DNA from: Mycolicibacterium grossiae
GTDB lineage: Bacteria; Actinomycetota; Actinomycetes; Mycobacteriales; Mycobacteriaceae
Assembly (NCBI RefSeq): GCF_008329645.1
Contig: NZ_CP043474.1
Coordinates: forward strand, 1,984,001-2,048,000
Reading direction: 5' to 3'
DNA: 64,000 nucleotides
Shown here: positions 16,637-26,150 of the stretch, in pieces
Layout: the number at the start of each line of letters is the position of its first letter
Position numbering within the stretch: the first letter of the stretch is position 1
Program-made: the position numbers and the translations under genes
Notes under the pieces: generated by a model
The model's database searches: none
Seen by the model: only the letters and a program-made list of their open reading frames with translations
What the model was told of the DNA's origin: nothing

Positions 16637-17917
16637 ATGGTGCGCGTCGCCGTCCTGTCCGTCCATACCTCGCCGCTGGCCCAGCCGGGTACCGGCGACG
16701 CGGGCGGGATGAACGTCTACGTGCTGCAGAGCGCGGTCGAGCTGGCCCGCCGCGGCGTCGAGGTGGAGATCTTCACCCGGGCCACGTCGTCCTCGGACGA
16801 ACCGGTCGTGCGGGTGGCACCCGGGGTGCTGGTGCGCAACGTCGTCGCCGGCCCCTTCGAGGGTCTCGACAAGAACGACCTGCCGACGCAGCTGTGCGCG
16901 TTCACCGCGGGCGTCCTGCGCGCCGAGGCGACCCACGAGCCCGGCTACTACGACGTCGTCCACTCGCACTACTGGCTCTCCGGACAGGTGGGCTGGCTGG
17001 CCCGCGACCGCTGGGCGGTGCCGTTGGTGCACACCGCGCACACGCTGGCGGCGGTGAAGAACGCCTCGCTCGCCGAGGGCGACCAGCCGGAACCGCCGAT
17101 GCGCGCCATCGGCGAGCAGCAGGTGGTCGACGAGGCCGACCGGCTGATCGTCAACACCGATTACGAAGCACGACAACTGGTTTCGCTGCACCACGCCGAC
17201 CCGGACCGCATCGACGTGGTGCATCCGGGAGTGGATCTGGCGACGTTCACCCCCGGCGACCGGCAGGCGGCCCGCGCCGCGCTCGGCATCGATCAGCGCG
17301 AACGGGTGATCGCGTTCGTCGGCCGCATCCAGCCGCTCAAGGCCCCCGACGTCCTGCTGCGCGCGGCGGCCGAACTCCCCGGCGTGCGGGTGCTGATCGC
17401 GGGCGGACCGTCCGGGTCCGGGCTGGCCAATCCGGACGGGCTGGTTCGGCTGGCCGCCGACCTGGGTATCACCGACCGCGTGACGTTCCTTCCCCCGCAG
17501 AGCCGCGAGCGGCTCGCCGAGGTCTACCGTGCCGCCGACGTGGTGGCGGTCCCGAGCTACGCCGAGTCCTTCGGGCTGGTCGCCGTCGAGGCGCAGGCCT
17601 GCGGCACGCCCGTGGTGGCGGCGGCGGTCGGCGGGCTGCCGGTGGCGGTCGCCGACGGTGTCAGCGGCGCCCTGGTGCGCACCCACGACGCCGGCGACTG
17701 GGCCGCCGCGCTGCGCGGCGTGCTGGACCGCGGACCCGGCGCACTGTCCGGTGCGGCGCACGCGCACGCGGCCAACTTCTCCTGGTCGCACACCGTCGAC
17801 GGACTGCTCGCCAGCTACGGCCGCGCGATCGGCGACTACCGGTCCCGCCACCAGCGCCGCGACGCCGCACCGCGCCGCGGCCGGCGGCTGCCGCTCCGGC
17901 GGGGCGTGCGGCTGTGA
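16637..17917 (+). CDS. mshA: D-inositol-3-phosphate glycosyltransferase MshA
   Basis: MshA joins GlcNAc from UDP-GlcNAc to 1D-myo-inositol-3-phosphate, the first step of mycothiol synthesis. This is a GT4-family retaining glycosyltransferase with two Rossmann domains. The acceptor loop [20 protein letters not shown] is at residues 8-27, [10 protein letters not shown] and [16 protein letters not shown] are conserved, and the donor-binding E-x7-E region reads [19 protein letters not shown]. At 426 residues it lacks the long N-terminal extension of the M. tuberculosis protein (Rv0486). The ATG at 16637 has AAGGA just upstream. The stop overlaps the next start (GTGA). Confidence 0.95.
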   Translation: MVRVAVLSVHTSPLAQPGTGDAGGMNVYVLQSAVELARRGVEVEIFTRATSSSDEPVVRVAPGVLVRNVVAGPFEGLDKNDLPTQLCAFTAGVLRAEATHEPGYYDVVHSHYWLSGQVGWLARDRWAVPLVHTAHTLAAVKNASLAEGDQPEPPMRAIGEQQVVDEADRLIVNTDYEARQLVSLHHADPDRIDVVHPGVDLATFTPGDRQAARAALGIDQRERVIAFVGRIQPLKAPDVLLRAAAELPGVRVLIAGGPSGSGLANPDGLVRLAADLGITDRVTFLPPQSRERLAEVYRAADVVAVPSYAESFGLVAVEAQACGTPVVAAAVGGLPVAVADGVSGALVRTHDAGDWAAALRGVLDRGPGALSGAAHAHAANFSWSHTVDGLLASYGRAIGDYRSRHQRRDAAPRRGRRLPLRRGVRL

Positions 17918-18411
17918 GCGTCCAACGGGTCATCGAGGACACCCTGGCCCAGCACGACCTGGAGTACCAGGTGCTCGACCGCGAGGAGCACGGCCACGAC
18001 GGCGTCGTGGTGGCGCTGCCGGGGGAGCGCAAGCTGAAGACCAACACGCTGCTGCGCGTCGGAGACCACTCGGTGCGCGTGGAGTCGTTCGTCTGCCGCA
18101 GGCCCGACGAGAACAACGAGGGCGTCTACCGCTTCATGTTGCGGCGCAACCGCAAGCTCTACGGCGTCGCCTACACCCTGGACAACGTCGGCGACATCTA
18201 CCTCGTCGGCCGGATGGCCCTGCACGCCGTCACGCCCGAGGAGGTCGACCGCGTGCTCGGCCAGGTGCTCGACGCCGTCGACTCCGACTTCAACACCCTT
18301 CTCGAACTCGGCTTCCGCTCCTCGATCCAGAAGGAGTGGGAGTGGCGCGTCGCGCGAGGCGAGTCGCTCAAGAACCTCAAGGCCTTCGAGCACCTCATCG
18401 ACGACGACTAA
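17914..18411 (+). CDS. YbjN-domain protein
   Basis: A 165-residue cytosolic protein with the YbjN pattern ([59 protein letters not shown]). YbjN is structurally similar to type III secretion chaperones; the role in actinobacteria is unsettled. It corresponds to Rv0487. The GTG start overlaps the mshA TGA (17914-17917), so translation is coupled to MshA. A long hairpin closes the transcript just after the stop. Confidence 0.88.
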   Translation: MSVQRVIEDTLAQHDLEYQVLDREEHGHDGVVVALPGERKLKTNTLLRVGDHSVRVESFVCRRPDENNEGVYRFMLRRNRKLYGVAYTLDNVGDIYLVGRMALHAVTPEEVDRVLGQVLDAVDSDFNTLLELGFRSSIQKEWEWRVARGESLKNLKAFEHLIDDD

Positions 18412-18416
18412 CCCCT

Positions 18417-18463
18417 GACACCACGAAGGGCACCCCGGTCGGGGTGCCCTTCGTCGTGGTGTC
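18417..18463. terminator. Strong bidirectional hairpin terminator
   Basis: GAAGGGCACCCC (18425-18436) pairs perfectly with GGGGTGCCCTTC (18441-18452) across a 4-base loop. The stem extends outward through GACACCAC (18417-18424) and GTGGTGTC after a 3-base bulge. It lies between the convergent YbjN gene and the small secreted-protein gene and can serve both. Confidence 0.8.
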
Positions 18464-18468
18464 GCCAG

Positions 18469-18636
18469 TCAGCGACCGTTGCCCACGGTCGAGGTGACCG
18501 CGCCGACGCTGGCCTGCTGCTGGATGTCCTGGATCCAGTCGTGGTGGGTGACGTCGGCATTGGCGGTGCCGGCGAGACCCAGGACGGCAGCGGCGAAGCC
18601 GGCGGCGATGACACTGGTGATGGTGGTCTTCTTCAT
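18469..18636 (-). CDS. Small secreted protein of unknown function
   Basis: The 55-residue product starts MKKTTITSVIAAGFAAAVLG and continues LAGTANA-DVTHHDW, a clear Sec signal peptide with an ANA-DV cleavage site. The predicted mature peptide is only about 28 residues (DVTHHDWIQDIQQQ, ending STVGNGR), without cysteines. The ATG at 18636 has a strong purine-rich site (GGGAAGAG) seven to eight bases upstream. The gene ends against the strong hairpin at 18417-18463. I recognise no family. It sits between mshA-YbjN and gpmA, where M. tuberculosis has Rv0488, a different protein. Confidence 0.7.
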   Translation of the reverse strand: MKKTTITSVIAAGFAAAVLGLAGTANADVTHHDWIQDIQQQASVGAVTSTVGNGR

Positions 18637-18709
18637 GATCTCTTCCCTCTCCTCGAACCGCTGCTGCGGTGGTCTGACCCCAACAACCAGCAGGTCAGCC
18701 CATTGATTT

Positions 18710-18751
18710 CCGGTGGCAGTGATTGACCGGCCGGTGGCAGGAATCGACCGG
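18710..18751. repeat. 21-bp tandem repeat upstream of gpmA
   Basis: Two adjacent 21-base units, 18710-18730 and 18731-18751, share 18 of 21 positions; each runs from CCGGTGGCAG to GACCGG. They lie in the non-coding gap between the small secreted gene and gpmA. The period of two helical turns would suit cooperative protein binding, and the GACCGG/CCGGTC parts are partly palindromic. Confidence 0.7.
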
Positions 18752-18799
18752 TCGGTCCTCGCCGGACACGGCGGGAACGGCCGTGGAAGGATGAGGCGC

Positions 18800-19540
18800 A
18801 TGGCCACGCTGGTGCTGCTCCGCCACGGCGAGAGCGAATGGAACGCACGCAACCTGTTCACCGGCTGGGTGGACGTCGACCTCACCGACAAGGGCAGGGC
18901 CGAGGCCACCCGCGGCGGGGCGCTGCTCGCCGAGGAGGGCGTGCTGCCCGACGTGCTCTACACCTCGCTGCTGCGGCGGGCCATCACGACCGCGCACCTC
19001 GCGCTGGACGCCGCCGACCGACTGTGGATCCCGGTGCATCGCAACTGGCGTCTCAACGAGCGGCACTACGGTGCCCTGCAGGGGCTCGACAAGGCCGCCA
19101 CCAAGGAGAAGTACGGCGAAGAGCAGTTCATGGCGTGGCGGCGCAGCTACGACACGCCGCCGCCGGCCATCGAGAAGGGCAGCGAGTTCAGCCAGGACGC
19201 CGATCCGCGCTACGCCGACATCGACGGCGGCCCGCTCACCGAGTGCCTCGCCGACGTGGTCGCCCGCTTCGTGCCGTACTTCGAGCAGACCATCGCGCCG
19301 GACCTTCGCGCCGGCCGCACGGTGATGATCGCCGCGCACGGCAACTCGCTGCGCGCACTGGTGAAGTACCTGGACGGGATGTCCGATGACGACGTCGTCG
19401 GACTGAACATCCCGACCGGCATCCCGCTGGTCTACGACCTCGACGCGGACCTGACGCCGACCCAGGCCGGCGGGCGCTACCTCGACCCGGACGCCGCCGC
19501 GGCGGGCGCCGCCGCCGTGGCTGCCCAGGGCGCCAAGTAG
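18800..19540 (+). CDS. gpmA: 2,3-bisphosphoglycerate-dependent phosphoglycerate mutase
   Basis: The enzyme interconverts 3- and 2-phosphoglycerate in glycolysis and gluconeogenesis. The phosphohistidine motif [10 protein letters not shown] starts at residue 6; [20 protein letters not shown] and the second catalytic His in [17 protein letters not shown] are all conserved. The 246-residue length is standard. The ATG at 18800 was preferred over 18791 and a longer frame from 18713 because GGAAGG then lies nine bases upstream and the N-terminus matches mycobacterial Gpm1 (Rv0489). A tandem repeat lies in its promoter region. Confidence 0.95.
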   Translation: MATLVLLRHGESEWNARNLFTGWVDVDLTDKGRAEATRGGALLAEEGVLPDVLYTSLLRRAITTAHLALDAADRLWIPVHRNWRLNERHYGALQGLDKAATKEKYGEEQFMAWRRSYDTPPPAIEKGSEFSQDADPRYADIDGGPLTECLADVVARFVPYFEQTIAPDLRAGRTVMIAAHGNSLRALVKYLDGMSDDDVVGLNIPTGIPLVYDLDADLTPTQAGGRYLDPDAAAAGAAAVAAQGAK

Positions 19541-19597
19541 ACCGGCCGCCCACACACCTCGCCCGCCCTGCGCGCCGGACCCCCGAGACCAACGTTG

Positions 19598-19614
19598 GGT
19601 GAACTCCGGTGAAC
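19598..19614 (+). promoter_or_regulatory. Candidate RegX3-type direct repeat
   Basis: GGTGAACTCCGGTGAAC contains two GGTGAAC half-sites with a 10-base period, about 95 bases upstream of senX3. Direct repeats of this GTTCACC-like sequence are recalled as RegX3/PhoB-type sites in mycobacteria, so it may mediate autoregulation of senX3-regX3. Confidence 0.6.
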
Positions 19615-19694
19615 GGACGTCGAACACCTGTCTTTGCGTTTGTGACTTGTCCCGATTTGGCCGCACGCTGCTGGGATGACGTTCACCGGCTGCG

Positions 19695-19700
19695 TACGAT
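19695..19700 (+). promoter_or_regulatory. -10 box for leaderless senX3 transcript
   Basis: TACGAT precedes the senX3 GTG at 19707 by six bases. There is no ribosome-binding site in between. The candidate RegX3 sites lie about 80 bases further upstream. Confidence 0.5.
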
Positions 19701-19706
19701 TCGGCT

Positions 19707-20903
19707 GTGAGTGTGGGGTCCGCACTGCTGTTGTCGGCAGTCGTGGCACTGCTCGCGCTGGCGCTCGGCGCAGCGGTCGGAGCGGTGCTGATGGCGCGGC
19801 TCCGCGAACGCCGAGAACGGCGCGCCGCCGATCAGGGCGGCATCACGATCTCGGAGATGCTGCAGCACGTCACCGCCCTCTCGCCGATGGGCATCGTGGT
19901 GGTCGACGTCTACCGTGACGTGGTCTACATGAACGATCAGGCCCGGGAGTTGGGTCTGGTCCGTGACCGGCTGCTCGACGACCGTGCCTGGTCCGCGGCG
20001 CAGCGCACGCTGACGACGGGGGAGGACGCCGAGGTCGACCTCGCGACGTCGCGCTCGCAGAGCGCGGGGCGGCACCGACTGCACGTGCGCGGGCACGTCC
20101 GGCGGCTCACCGAGGAGGACCGCCGCTTCGCGGTCATCTACGTCGACGACCAGTCCGAGCACGCCCGCATGGAGGCCACGCGCCGGGACTTCGTCGCCAA
20201 CGTCAGCCACGAACTGAAGACGCCGGTCGGTGCGATGGCGGTGCTGGCCGAGGCGCTGCTGGCGTCGGCCGACGACCCCGACACCGTGATCCGGTTCGCC
20301 AACAAGATGGTGGTGGAGTCCAACCGGCTCGGCAACATGGTCGGCGAGCTGATCGAGCTGTCCCGGCTGCAGGGCGCCGAGGCGCTGCCCGACCTCGGCC
20401 CCGTGGAGGTGGACACGGTGGTGTCCGAGGCGCTGTCGCGCTACAAGGTGGCCGCCGACAACGCCGACATCGCGATCACCACGGACGCGCCCACCGGCTA
20501 CCGGGTGTACGGCGACCAGGCGCTGCTGGTGACGGCGCTGGCGAACCTGGTGTCGAATGCGATCGCCTACTCGCCGAAGGGTTCGCCGGTGTCGATCTCG
20601 CGCCGCCGGCGGGGCGACAACGTCGAGATCGCCGTGACCGACCGCGGCATCGGCATCGCCCGCGCCGACCAGGAGCGGGTGTTCGAGCGCTTCTTCCGCG
20701 TCGACAAGGCCCGCTCCCGCGCGACCGGCGGCACCGGTCTCGGTCTGGCGATCGTCAAGCACGTGGCCGCCAACCACAACGGATCCATCCGGCTGTGGAG
20801 TCAGCCGGGAACGGGGTCGACGTTCACGCTGTCGATCCCGGCCTACCCCCATCACGATGACGAACCGGAGCATCGTGAGGACCGAGAGGACCACGAGAAG
20901 TGA
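19707..20903 (+). CDS. senX3: Sensor histidine kinase SenX3
   Basis: This is the membrane sensor of the SenX3-RegX3 phosphate-responsive two-component system. The 398-residue protein has N-terminal hydrophobic helices (about 5-30), a PAS-like domain (about 45-140, [18 protein letters not shown]), the dimerisation H-box [16 protein letters not shown], and an ATPase domain with N-box [11 protein letters not shown] and G-boxes ([19 protein letters not shown]). A charged His/Glu/Asp tail ends it. The GTG at 19707 fits a leaderless promoter. The stop overlaps regX3 by four bases. Confidence 0.96.
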   Translation: MSVGSALLLSAVVALLALALGAAVGAVLMARLRERRERRAADQGGITISEMLQHVTALSPMGIVVVDVYRDVVYMNDQARELGLVRDRLLDDRAWSAAQRTLTTGEDAEVDLATSRSQSAGRHRLHVRGHVRRLTEEDRRFAVIYVDDQSEHARMEATRRDFVANVSHELKTPVGAMAVLAEALLASADDPDTVIRFANKMVVESNRLGNMVGELIELSRLQGAEALPDLGPVEVDTVVSEALSRYKVAADNADIAITTDAPTGYRVYGDQALLVTALANLVSNAIAYSPKGSPVSISRRRRGDNVEIAVTDRGIGIARADQERVFERFFRVDKARSRATGGTGLGLAIVKHVAANHNGSIRLWSQPGTGSTFTLSIPAYPHHDDEPEHREDREDHEK

Positions 20904-21586
20904 CCAGTGTCTTGATCGTCGAAGACGAGGAGTCGTTGGCCGATCCGCTGGCGTTCCTGCTTCGCAAGGAGGGCTTCGAGGCGACGGTGGTCACCGACGG
21001 CCCGTCGGCGCTCGCCGAGTTCGAGCGGGCCGGCGCGGACATCGTCCTGCTCGACCTCATGCTGCCGGGGATGAGCGGAACCGACGTCTGCAAACAACTC
21101 CGGTCGCGTTCGAGCGTCCCGGTGATCATGGTGACCGCGCGGGACAGCGAGATCGACAAGGTGGTCGGGCTGGAACTCGGTGCCGACGACTACGTCACCA
21201 AGCCGTACTCGGCACGGGAGCTGATCGCCCGCATCCGGGCCGTGCTGCGGCGCGGCGCGGACACCGATGACGCGGGCGTCGCCGACGGCGTGCTGGAGGC
21301 GGGTCCGGTCCGGATGGACGTGGAGCGGCACATCGTCAGCGTGAACGGCGATGCGATCACGCTGCCGCTGAAGGAATTCGATTTGCTCGAATACCTCATG
21401 CGCAACAGTGGTCGGGTGTTGACCCGCGGCCAGCTGATCGACCGGGTGTGGGGTGCGGACTACGTCGGCGACACCAAGACCCTCGACGTCCACGTCAAGC
21501 GGTTGCGCAGCAAGATCGAGTCGGACCCGGCCAATCCGGTGCACCTCGTGACGGTCCGGGGATTGGGCTACAAGCTGGAGGGCTGA
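20900..21586 (+). CDS. regX3: Response regulator RegX3
   Basis: This OmpR/PhoB-type regulator is phosphorylated by SenX3 and controls phosphate-uptake genes in mycobacteria. In 228 residues it has the receiver domain (acidic EDEE, phospho-acceptor D52 in [14 protein letters not shown] in YVTKPY) and a C-terminal winged helix ([45 protein letters not shown]). The GTG start overlaps the senX3 stop (GTGA). A terminator-like hairpin follows at 21684. It is equivalent to Rv0491. Confidence 0.97.
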   Translation: MTSVLIVEDEESLADPLAFLLRKEGFEATVVTDGPSALAEFERAGADIVLLDLMLPGMSGTDVCKQLRSRSSVPVIMVTARDSEIDKVVGLELGADDYVTKPYSARELIARIRAVLRRGADTDDAGVADGVLEAGPVRMDVERHIVSVNGDAITLPLKEFDLLEYLMRNSGRVLTRGQLIDRVWGADYVGDTKTLDVHVKRLRSKIESDPANPVHLVTVRGLGYKLEG

Positions 21587-21683
21587 GCCCCGACTCCTTC
21601 TCGCACATCCGTCGCACGATGCGGATTCAGCAACGGTCGCCCGCTTAGCTGCGTCCTGTTACCCTTCGCGTAGTCGCCTGCCG

Positions 21684-21704
21684 GCGGCGGTGTCCCACCG
21701 CCGC
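21684..21704 (+). terminator. Hairpin terminator after regX3
   Basis: GCGGCGGTG (21684-21692) and CACCGCCGC (21696-21704) form a perfect 9-bp stem with a 3-base loop, about 100 bases after the regX3 stop. The rest of the 230-base gap shows no ORF or other signal I can support. Confidence 0.6.
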
Positions 21705-21816
21705 GGTAGCCGACCGCGTGTGGCGCCGTCGGCACCGCCCGTGACCACGACGAAGAGGCGGGGGCCCGGCACGTGGCGAACACAGCGGCGCAGCGGGCGC
21801 GGGGGGCGGTCACCCC

Positions 21817-23172
21817 GTGATCGAACCCGGTCCGGTCACCCGGAGTTTCGCGCGGTCGCGCGCGCTGCAGGACAGGTTGCACGAGCTGGTCCCCGGAGGT
21901 GCGCACACCTACGCGCGCGGCTCGGACCAGTACCCCGAGTTCATGGCGCCGGTCCTGGTACGCGGTCGCGGCTGCCGCGTGTGGGACGTCGACGGCAACG
22001 CCTACGTCGAGTACGGGATGGGCCTGCGGTCGGTGACGCTCGGCCACGGCTACGCGCCCGTGGTGGAGGCCGTCACCCGCGCGGTCGCCGACGGCGTCAA
22101 CTTCAGCAGGCCCACCGAACTCGAGGTCGCCGCGGCCGAGGACCTGCTGGCGCTGGTGCCCGCCGCCGACATGGTGAAGTTCGCCAAGAACGGCTCCGAC
22201 GTCACCACCGCGGCGGTGCGGCTGGCCCGGGCGGTGACCGGCCGCACCCGCGTCGCGGTGTGCCGGCAGCCGTTCTTCTCCACCGACGACTGGTTCATCG
22301 GCACGACGGCGATGAACCGCGGCATCCCCGCCACGACGCGGGCCGATACGGTCCGCTTCGACTTCAACGACCTGTCTTCGCTGGCCGCGGTGCTGGCCGC
22401 CGGGGACGTCGCCTGCGTCATGCTGGAGGCCGCGACGGCGCTGGCCGAGCCGCGTCCCGGCTTCCTCGACGGCGTCCGGCGGCTGTGCGACGCGCACGGC
22501 GCGCTGATGGTGCTCGACGAGACCATCACCGGCTTCCGGTGGTCGGCGGGCGGGGCGCAGGCCAGCTACGGGGTGCGGCCCGATCTGTCCTGCTGGGGCA
22601 AGGCGATGGCCAACGGCTTTCCACTCGCGGCACTGGCCGGGCGCCGTGAGTACATGGAACTCGGCGGTCTGCGCACCAGCGGTGACCGGGTGTTCCTGCT
22701 GTCGACGACGTACGGCCCGGAGACCGCGTCGCTCGCGGCGTTCCGCGCCGTCGTGCACGCCTACCGCACCCAGGATCCGATCGGCGCGATGGAGGCGGCT
22801 GGCCGGCAGCTCGCGGCGGAGATCACCGCCGCCGTCACCGCGGCGGGGCTCGCGTTCTACGTCGAGGTGGTCGGCCGGTCGTCGTGTCTGCTGTTCGCCA
22901 CCCGGGACGCCGAGGGCCGTTTGTCGCCGGCGTACCGCACGCTGTTCCTGCAGGAACTCCTGCGCCGCGGCGTCCTGGGCCAGTCCTTCGCGACGTCGGC
23001 CGCCCACGGCGCCGCCGACGTCGACCAGACCGTCGCCGCCGTCACCGAGGCGCTCGCGGTCTACCGGCAGGCCATCGACCGCAAGTCGACCGACGGGCTG
23101 CTGCAGGGCCGGCCGGTGGCGCCGGCGATCCGGCGCGGCGCCGCACCGCGGTTCATCGAGCGGCGCGCGTAG
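21817..23172 (+). CDS. Class III aminotransferase, GSA aminomutase-like
   Basis: This 451-residue PLP enzyme resembles glutamate-1-semialdehyde aminomutase. It has [19 protein letters not shown] near the N-terminus, [17 protein letters not shown], the PLP-pairing LDETITGF (D234) and the Schiff-base lysine in [15 protein letters not shown] (K262). It is not the heme enzyme, because a full hemL lies at 44237. Relatives of this type act on amino sugars or polyketides, but nothing nearby names a pathway. The GTG at 21817 was taken; the context is weak. Its end overlaps the end of the convergent Cys-rich gene by 20 bases. M. tuberculosis has other genes here. Confidence 0.82.
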   Translation: MIEPGPVTRSFARSRALQDRLHELVPGGAHTYARGSDQYPEFMAPVLVRGRGCRVWDVDGNAYVEYGMGLRSVTLGHGYAPVVEAVTRAVADGVNFSRPTELEVAAAEDLLALVPAADMVKFAKNGSDVTTAAVRLARAVTGRTRVAVCRQPFFSTDDWFIGTTAMNRGIPATTRADTVRFDFNDLSSLAAVLAAGDVACVMLEAATALAEPRPGFLDGVRRLCDAHGALMVLDETITGFRWSAGGAQASYGVRPDLSCWGKAMANGFPLAALAGRREYMELGGLRTSGDRVFLLSTTYGPETASLAAFRAVVHAYRTQDPIGAMEAAGRQLAAEITAAVTAAGLAFYVEVVGRSSCLLFATRDAEGRLSPAYRTLFLQELLRRGVLGQSFATSAAHGAADVDQTVAAVTEALAVYRQAIDRKSTDGLLQGRPVAPAIRRGAAPRFIERRA

Positions 23173-23941
23173 CGGGATGCACGGCGACCAGGCCCAGTGC
23201 CCCACGGCGCTTGCACATGGCGGCCAGCTCGCCGTAGGCCTTCTCTCCGAGCAGTTCGGTCAGCTCGGGCGCGTAGGACTGCCAGACCGGCCGTGAGCCG
23301 ACGTGCGTCGCGGGGTCGCCGGTGCAGTACCAGTGCAGGTCGGCACCGCCCTCGCCCCAGCCGCGGCGGTCGTACTCGGTGATCGTGGTCTTGAGGATCT
23401 CGCTGCCGTCGGGCCGCTCCACCCACTCCTGGGTGCGGCGGATCGGCAACTGCCAGCACACCTCCGGCTTCATCGTCAGCGGTTCCACGCCCAGCTTCAG
23501 CGCCTTGGAGTGCAGCGCGCAGCCGATGCCGCCGGCGAAGCCGGGCCGGTTGAGGAAGATGCAGGCGCCCTTGTACTTCCGGGTGCGCCAATTCGGCTTC
23601 CCGTCGTACTCGTCCATCTCGAGGTATCCCTTGCGGCCGAGGCCCTTCTCCCGGAACTGCCAGTCCGCGTCGGTGAGCTTCGCCACGGCGTCGTCGAGTC
23701 CGGCGCGGTCGTCGTCGTCGGAGAGGAAGGCGCCGTGCGAGCAGCACCCGTCGTCCGGGCGGCCGGCGACCGTCCCCTGGCAGGCCGGGGTGCCGAAGAC
23801 GCAGGTCCAGCGGGACAGCAGCCACGTCATGTCCGCCGCGATGAGGTGCTCGGGATTCTCGGGGTCGAAGAACTCCACCCACTCGCGGGCGAAGTCGAGT
23901 TCGACCTCGCCGGGATGCTGCGGGACATGTGATCCGCTCAC
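23153..23941 (-). CDS. Cys-rich conserved protein (Rv0495c-like)
   Basis: The 262-residue protein has nine cysteines, four of them clustered (C47, C54, C66, C67 in [13 protein letters not shown] and [10 protein letters not shown]), with others at C127, C141, C162, C206 and C243. The pattern suggests a metal- or cluster-binding site. No signal peptide or membrane helix is seen. It corresponds to Rv0495c. The GTG at 23941 was chosen over a longer frame to 24010 because the latter would overlap ppx1, and because a TACCGT box lies eight bases ahead of this GTG. The function is not known to me. Confidence 0.8.
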   Translation of the reverse strand: MSGSHVPQHPGEVELDFAREWVEFFDPENPEHLIAADMTWLLSRWTCVFGTPACQGTVAGRPDDGCCSHGAFLSDDDDRAGLDDAVAKLTDADWQFREKGLGRKGYLEMDEYDGKPNWRTRKYKGACIFLNRPGFAGGIGCALHSKALKLGVEPLTMKPEVCWQLPIRRTQEWVERPDGSEILKTTITEYDRRGWGEGGADLHWYCTGDPATHVGSRPVWQSYAPELTELLGEKAYGELAAMCKRRGALGLVAVHPATRAAR

Positions 23942-23949
23942 GGAATCCA

Positions 23950-23968
23950 ACGGTAGACCCGTTACCGT
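23950..23968. promoter_or_regulatory. Back-to-back leaderless promoters
   Basis: On the plus strand TACCGT (23963-23968) precedes the ppx1 GTG (23976) by seven bases. On the minus strand TACCGT (complement of 23950-23955) precedes the GTG at 23941 by eight bases. The two -10 boxes face outward only seven bases apart and form an inverted repeat, so the two polymerases cannot bind at once. Confidence 0.6.
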
Positions 23969-23975
23969 GGGATCC

Positions 23976-24962
23976 GTGCGATTGGGCGTGCTCGACGTGG
24001 GCAGCAACACTGTTCACCTGCTGGTGGTGGATGCGCGGCGCGGGGGTCATCCCACGCCGATGAGTTCGACCAAGGCCTCGCTGCGCCTCGCCGAGGCCAT
24101 CGACGGGTCCGGCAAGCTGACCCGCAAGGGCGCCGACAAGCTCGTCGAGACCATCGACGAATTCGCCAAGATCGCCACCAGTTCCGGGTGCAAGGAGCTG
24201 ATGGCGTTCGCCACCTCGGCGGTGCGCGACGCCACCAATTCCGACGACGTGCTGGCTCGGGTGCGCAACGAGACCGGGGTCGCGCTGCAGGTGCTCAGCG
24301 GCGTCAACGAGTCCCGGTTGACGTTCCTCGCGGTCCGCCGCTGGTACGGCTGGAGCGCGGGCCGCATCACGAACATCGACATCGGCGGCGGATCGCTGGA
24401 GCTGTCCAGCGGCGTCGACGAGGAGCCCGACGTGGCGCTCTCGCTGCCCCTCGGTGCGGGCCGGCTGACGCGGGAATGGCTGCAGGACGACCCGCCGGGC
24501 CGGCGCCGCGTGGCGATGCTGCGGGACTGGCTGGACAACGAGGTGGCCGAGGCGGGTGCCAAGGTGCTCGGCGCCGGGACGCCGGACCTCACGGTCGCGA
24601 CGTCGAAGACCTTCCGCTCGCTGGCCCGACTCACCGGCGCGGCGCCTTCTGGCGCGGGACCGCGGGTGAAGAGGACACTGACGGCAGCGGGATTGCGGCA
24701 GCTCATAGCCTTCATCTCTAGGATGACCGCCGCGGACCGAGCGGAACTGGAAGGGGTGAGCGCCGAACGCGCGCCACAGATCGTGGCGGGCGCACTGGTG
24801 GCCGAAGCGAGCATGCGTGCACTGTCGATCGATACCGTCGACATTTGCCCCTGGGCGTTGCGAGAGGGATTGATCTTGCGGAAACTCGACAGTGAGGCCG
24901 ATGGAACCGCATTCGTGGAGACGTCGGCCGAATTAGCCAAGGCCAAAGGCGACAGACGATGA
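23976..24962 (+). CDS. ppx1: Exopolyphosphatase Ppx1
   Basis: Ppx/GppA enzymes remove phosphate from polyphosphate ends or convert pppGpp to ppGpp. The 328-residue protein shows the ASKHA fold signature: [15 protein letters not shown] at the start, [16 protein letters not shown], and the phosphate-binding [11 protein letters not shown] near residue 135. It is short, lacking the extra C-terminal HD-like domain of E. coli Ppx. The GTG at 23976 has a leaderless promoter. It overlaps the next gene by four bases (ATGA). It corresponds to Rv0496. Confidence 0.93.
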   Translation: MRLGVLDVGSNTVHLLVVDARRGGHPTPMSSTKASLRLAEAIDGSGKLTRKGADKLVETIDEFAKIATSSGCKELMAFATSAVRDATNSDDVLARVRNETGVALQVLSGVNESRLTFLAVRRWYGWSAGRITNIDIGGGSLELSSGVDEEPDVALSLPLGAGRLTREWLQDDPPGRRRVAMLRDWLDNEVAEAGAKVLGAGTPDLTVATSKTFRSLARLTGAAPSGAGPRVKRTLTAAGLRQLIAFISRMTAADRAELEGVSAERAPQIVAGALVAEASMRALSIDTVDICPWALREGLILRKLDSEADGTAFVETSAELAKAKGDRR

Positions 24963-26125
24963 CAGACCCTCAAGACGACGCCACCCGGCCCATCTCGGTC
25001 GCCGAACTGCTGGCCCGCAACGGCACCATCGGCGCGCCGCCGGTGGGCGGCCGGCGCCGCCGTCGGCGCGGCAACAGCGACTCCGTCACCGTCGCCGAAC
25101 TCACCGGTGAGATCCCGATCATCAGCGCGGCGCCCGAGGAATTGGTGCAGCAGGCGCCGGTCGCGCCGGACCGCGTCGCCGACGAGGTCGACGAGGTCGA
25201 CGACGCCGAGGTCCTCGACGCCCCCGATGAGGCGGGTGTGCTCGCCGACGACACGGCGGTCGAGGAAGGCGTGCCGGACGAGGCCGGGCGTGCCGAGGCC
25301 GGGCGTGCCGAGGACGCCGGAGACACCGAGGTCGTTACCGACGACGAGGCCGACGCCGACGACGAGTCGGCCCTCGAGGCCCGGGACCGTGCCACCGACA
25401 GCGGCACCGGCACGGAGACGGTCACCGAGGTCCCGGCCACGCCCGAGGAACGCGACTACGCCGCGCATCTCGCGCAACGCGACGCCGACCCCGCGCCGCT
25501 GGAGTTCACCCCGCGGACCCGGCGTCCGAGCGGTTTCACCGGCGGCGGCGCCGAGCAGATGAGCCCGGACCCCGCGGTCGACGACGACGTCGACGACGAT
25601 GCGCTGGATCTCGACTTCACCGAAATCGCTTCCACGACAACCGAATCCGGTGACGCATCGCCGTCCTACCTGCGGTCGAGCACCGACACGCTGTTCGGCG
25701 GTCAGACCGTCGCCGACGACCTGGCCCGCCGCGGCAGGCAGCCCGGGCCGGAGGACATCGACCTCGGCGACGGCGACCTCGGCGATACCGGTGACGTCCG
25801 CGACGCCGCGGAGGACGACGAGGACGGCTTCGTCGACGTCGAGGAGGAACCCGAGTCCCGCGGCACGGCGATCCTGCGGGGCGCCTGGGTGGTGGCGCAG
25901 TGCATCCTGGCCGTCGCGTTCGGTGCCGGGCTGTTCATCGCGTTCGACCAGCTCTGGAAGTGGAACAACATCGTCGCGCTGGTGCTGTCGGTGCTGGTGA
26001 TCCTGGGCCTGGTGGTCGGCGTGCGGGTGGTGCGCAAGACCGAGGACATCGGCAGCACGCTGATCGCGGTGGCCGTCGGTGCCCTCGTCACCCTGGGCCC
26101 GCTGGCGTTGCTGCAGTCGAATTGA
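24959..26125 (+). CDS. Acidic membrane protein (Rv0497-like)
   Basis: The 388-residue protein has a conserved N-terminal motif (ISVAELLARNGTIGAPPVGG, then a run of seven basic residues in RRRRRR), a long acidic, probably disordered middle (about 65-290, with tandem EAGRAEAGRAEDAG) and three membrane helices at the C-terminus (about 300-388). The VAELxxxNG(T) element occurs twice (SVAELLARNG and TVAELTGEIP). The M. tuberculosis ortholog Rv0497 is recalled as a Ser/Thr kinase substrate. Overlap with ppx1 suggests co-translation. Its function is unknown. Confidence 0.85.
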   Translation: MTDPQDDATRPISVAELLARNGTIGAPPVGGRRRRRRGNSDSVTVAELTGEIPIISAAPEELVQQAPVAPDRVADEVDEVDDAEVLDAPDEAGVLADDTAVEEGVPDEAGRAEAGRAEDAGDTEVVTDDEADADDESALEARDRATDSGTGTETVTEVPATPEERDYAAHLAQRDADPAPLEFTPRTRRPSGFTGGGAEQMSPDPAVDDDVDDDALDLDFTEIASTTTESGDASPSYLRSSTDTLFGGQTVADDLARRGRQPGPEDIDLGDGDLGDTGDVRDAAEDDEDGFVDVEEEPESRGTAILRGAWVVAQCILAVAFGAGLFIAFDQLWKWNNIVALVLSVLVILGLVVGVRVVRKTEDIGSTLIAVAVGALVTLGPLALLQSN

Positions 26126-26150
26126 CCCCACCCCGGCCGGATAGGACCTG

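Noticed and set aside
25260..25330. Tandem repeat in the Rv0497-like gene (EAGRAEAGRAEDAG) as a mobile or VNTR element.
   Set aside because: It is one short duplicated unit inside an acidic disordered region and needs no special explanation.
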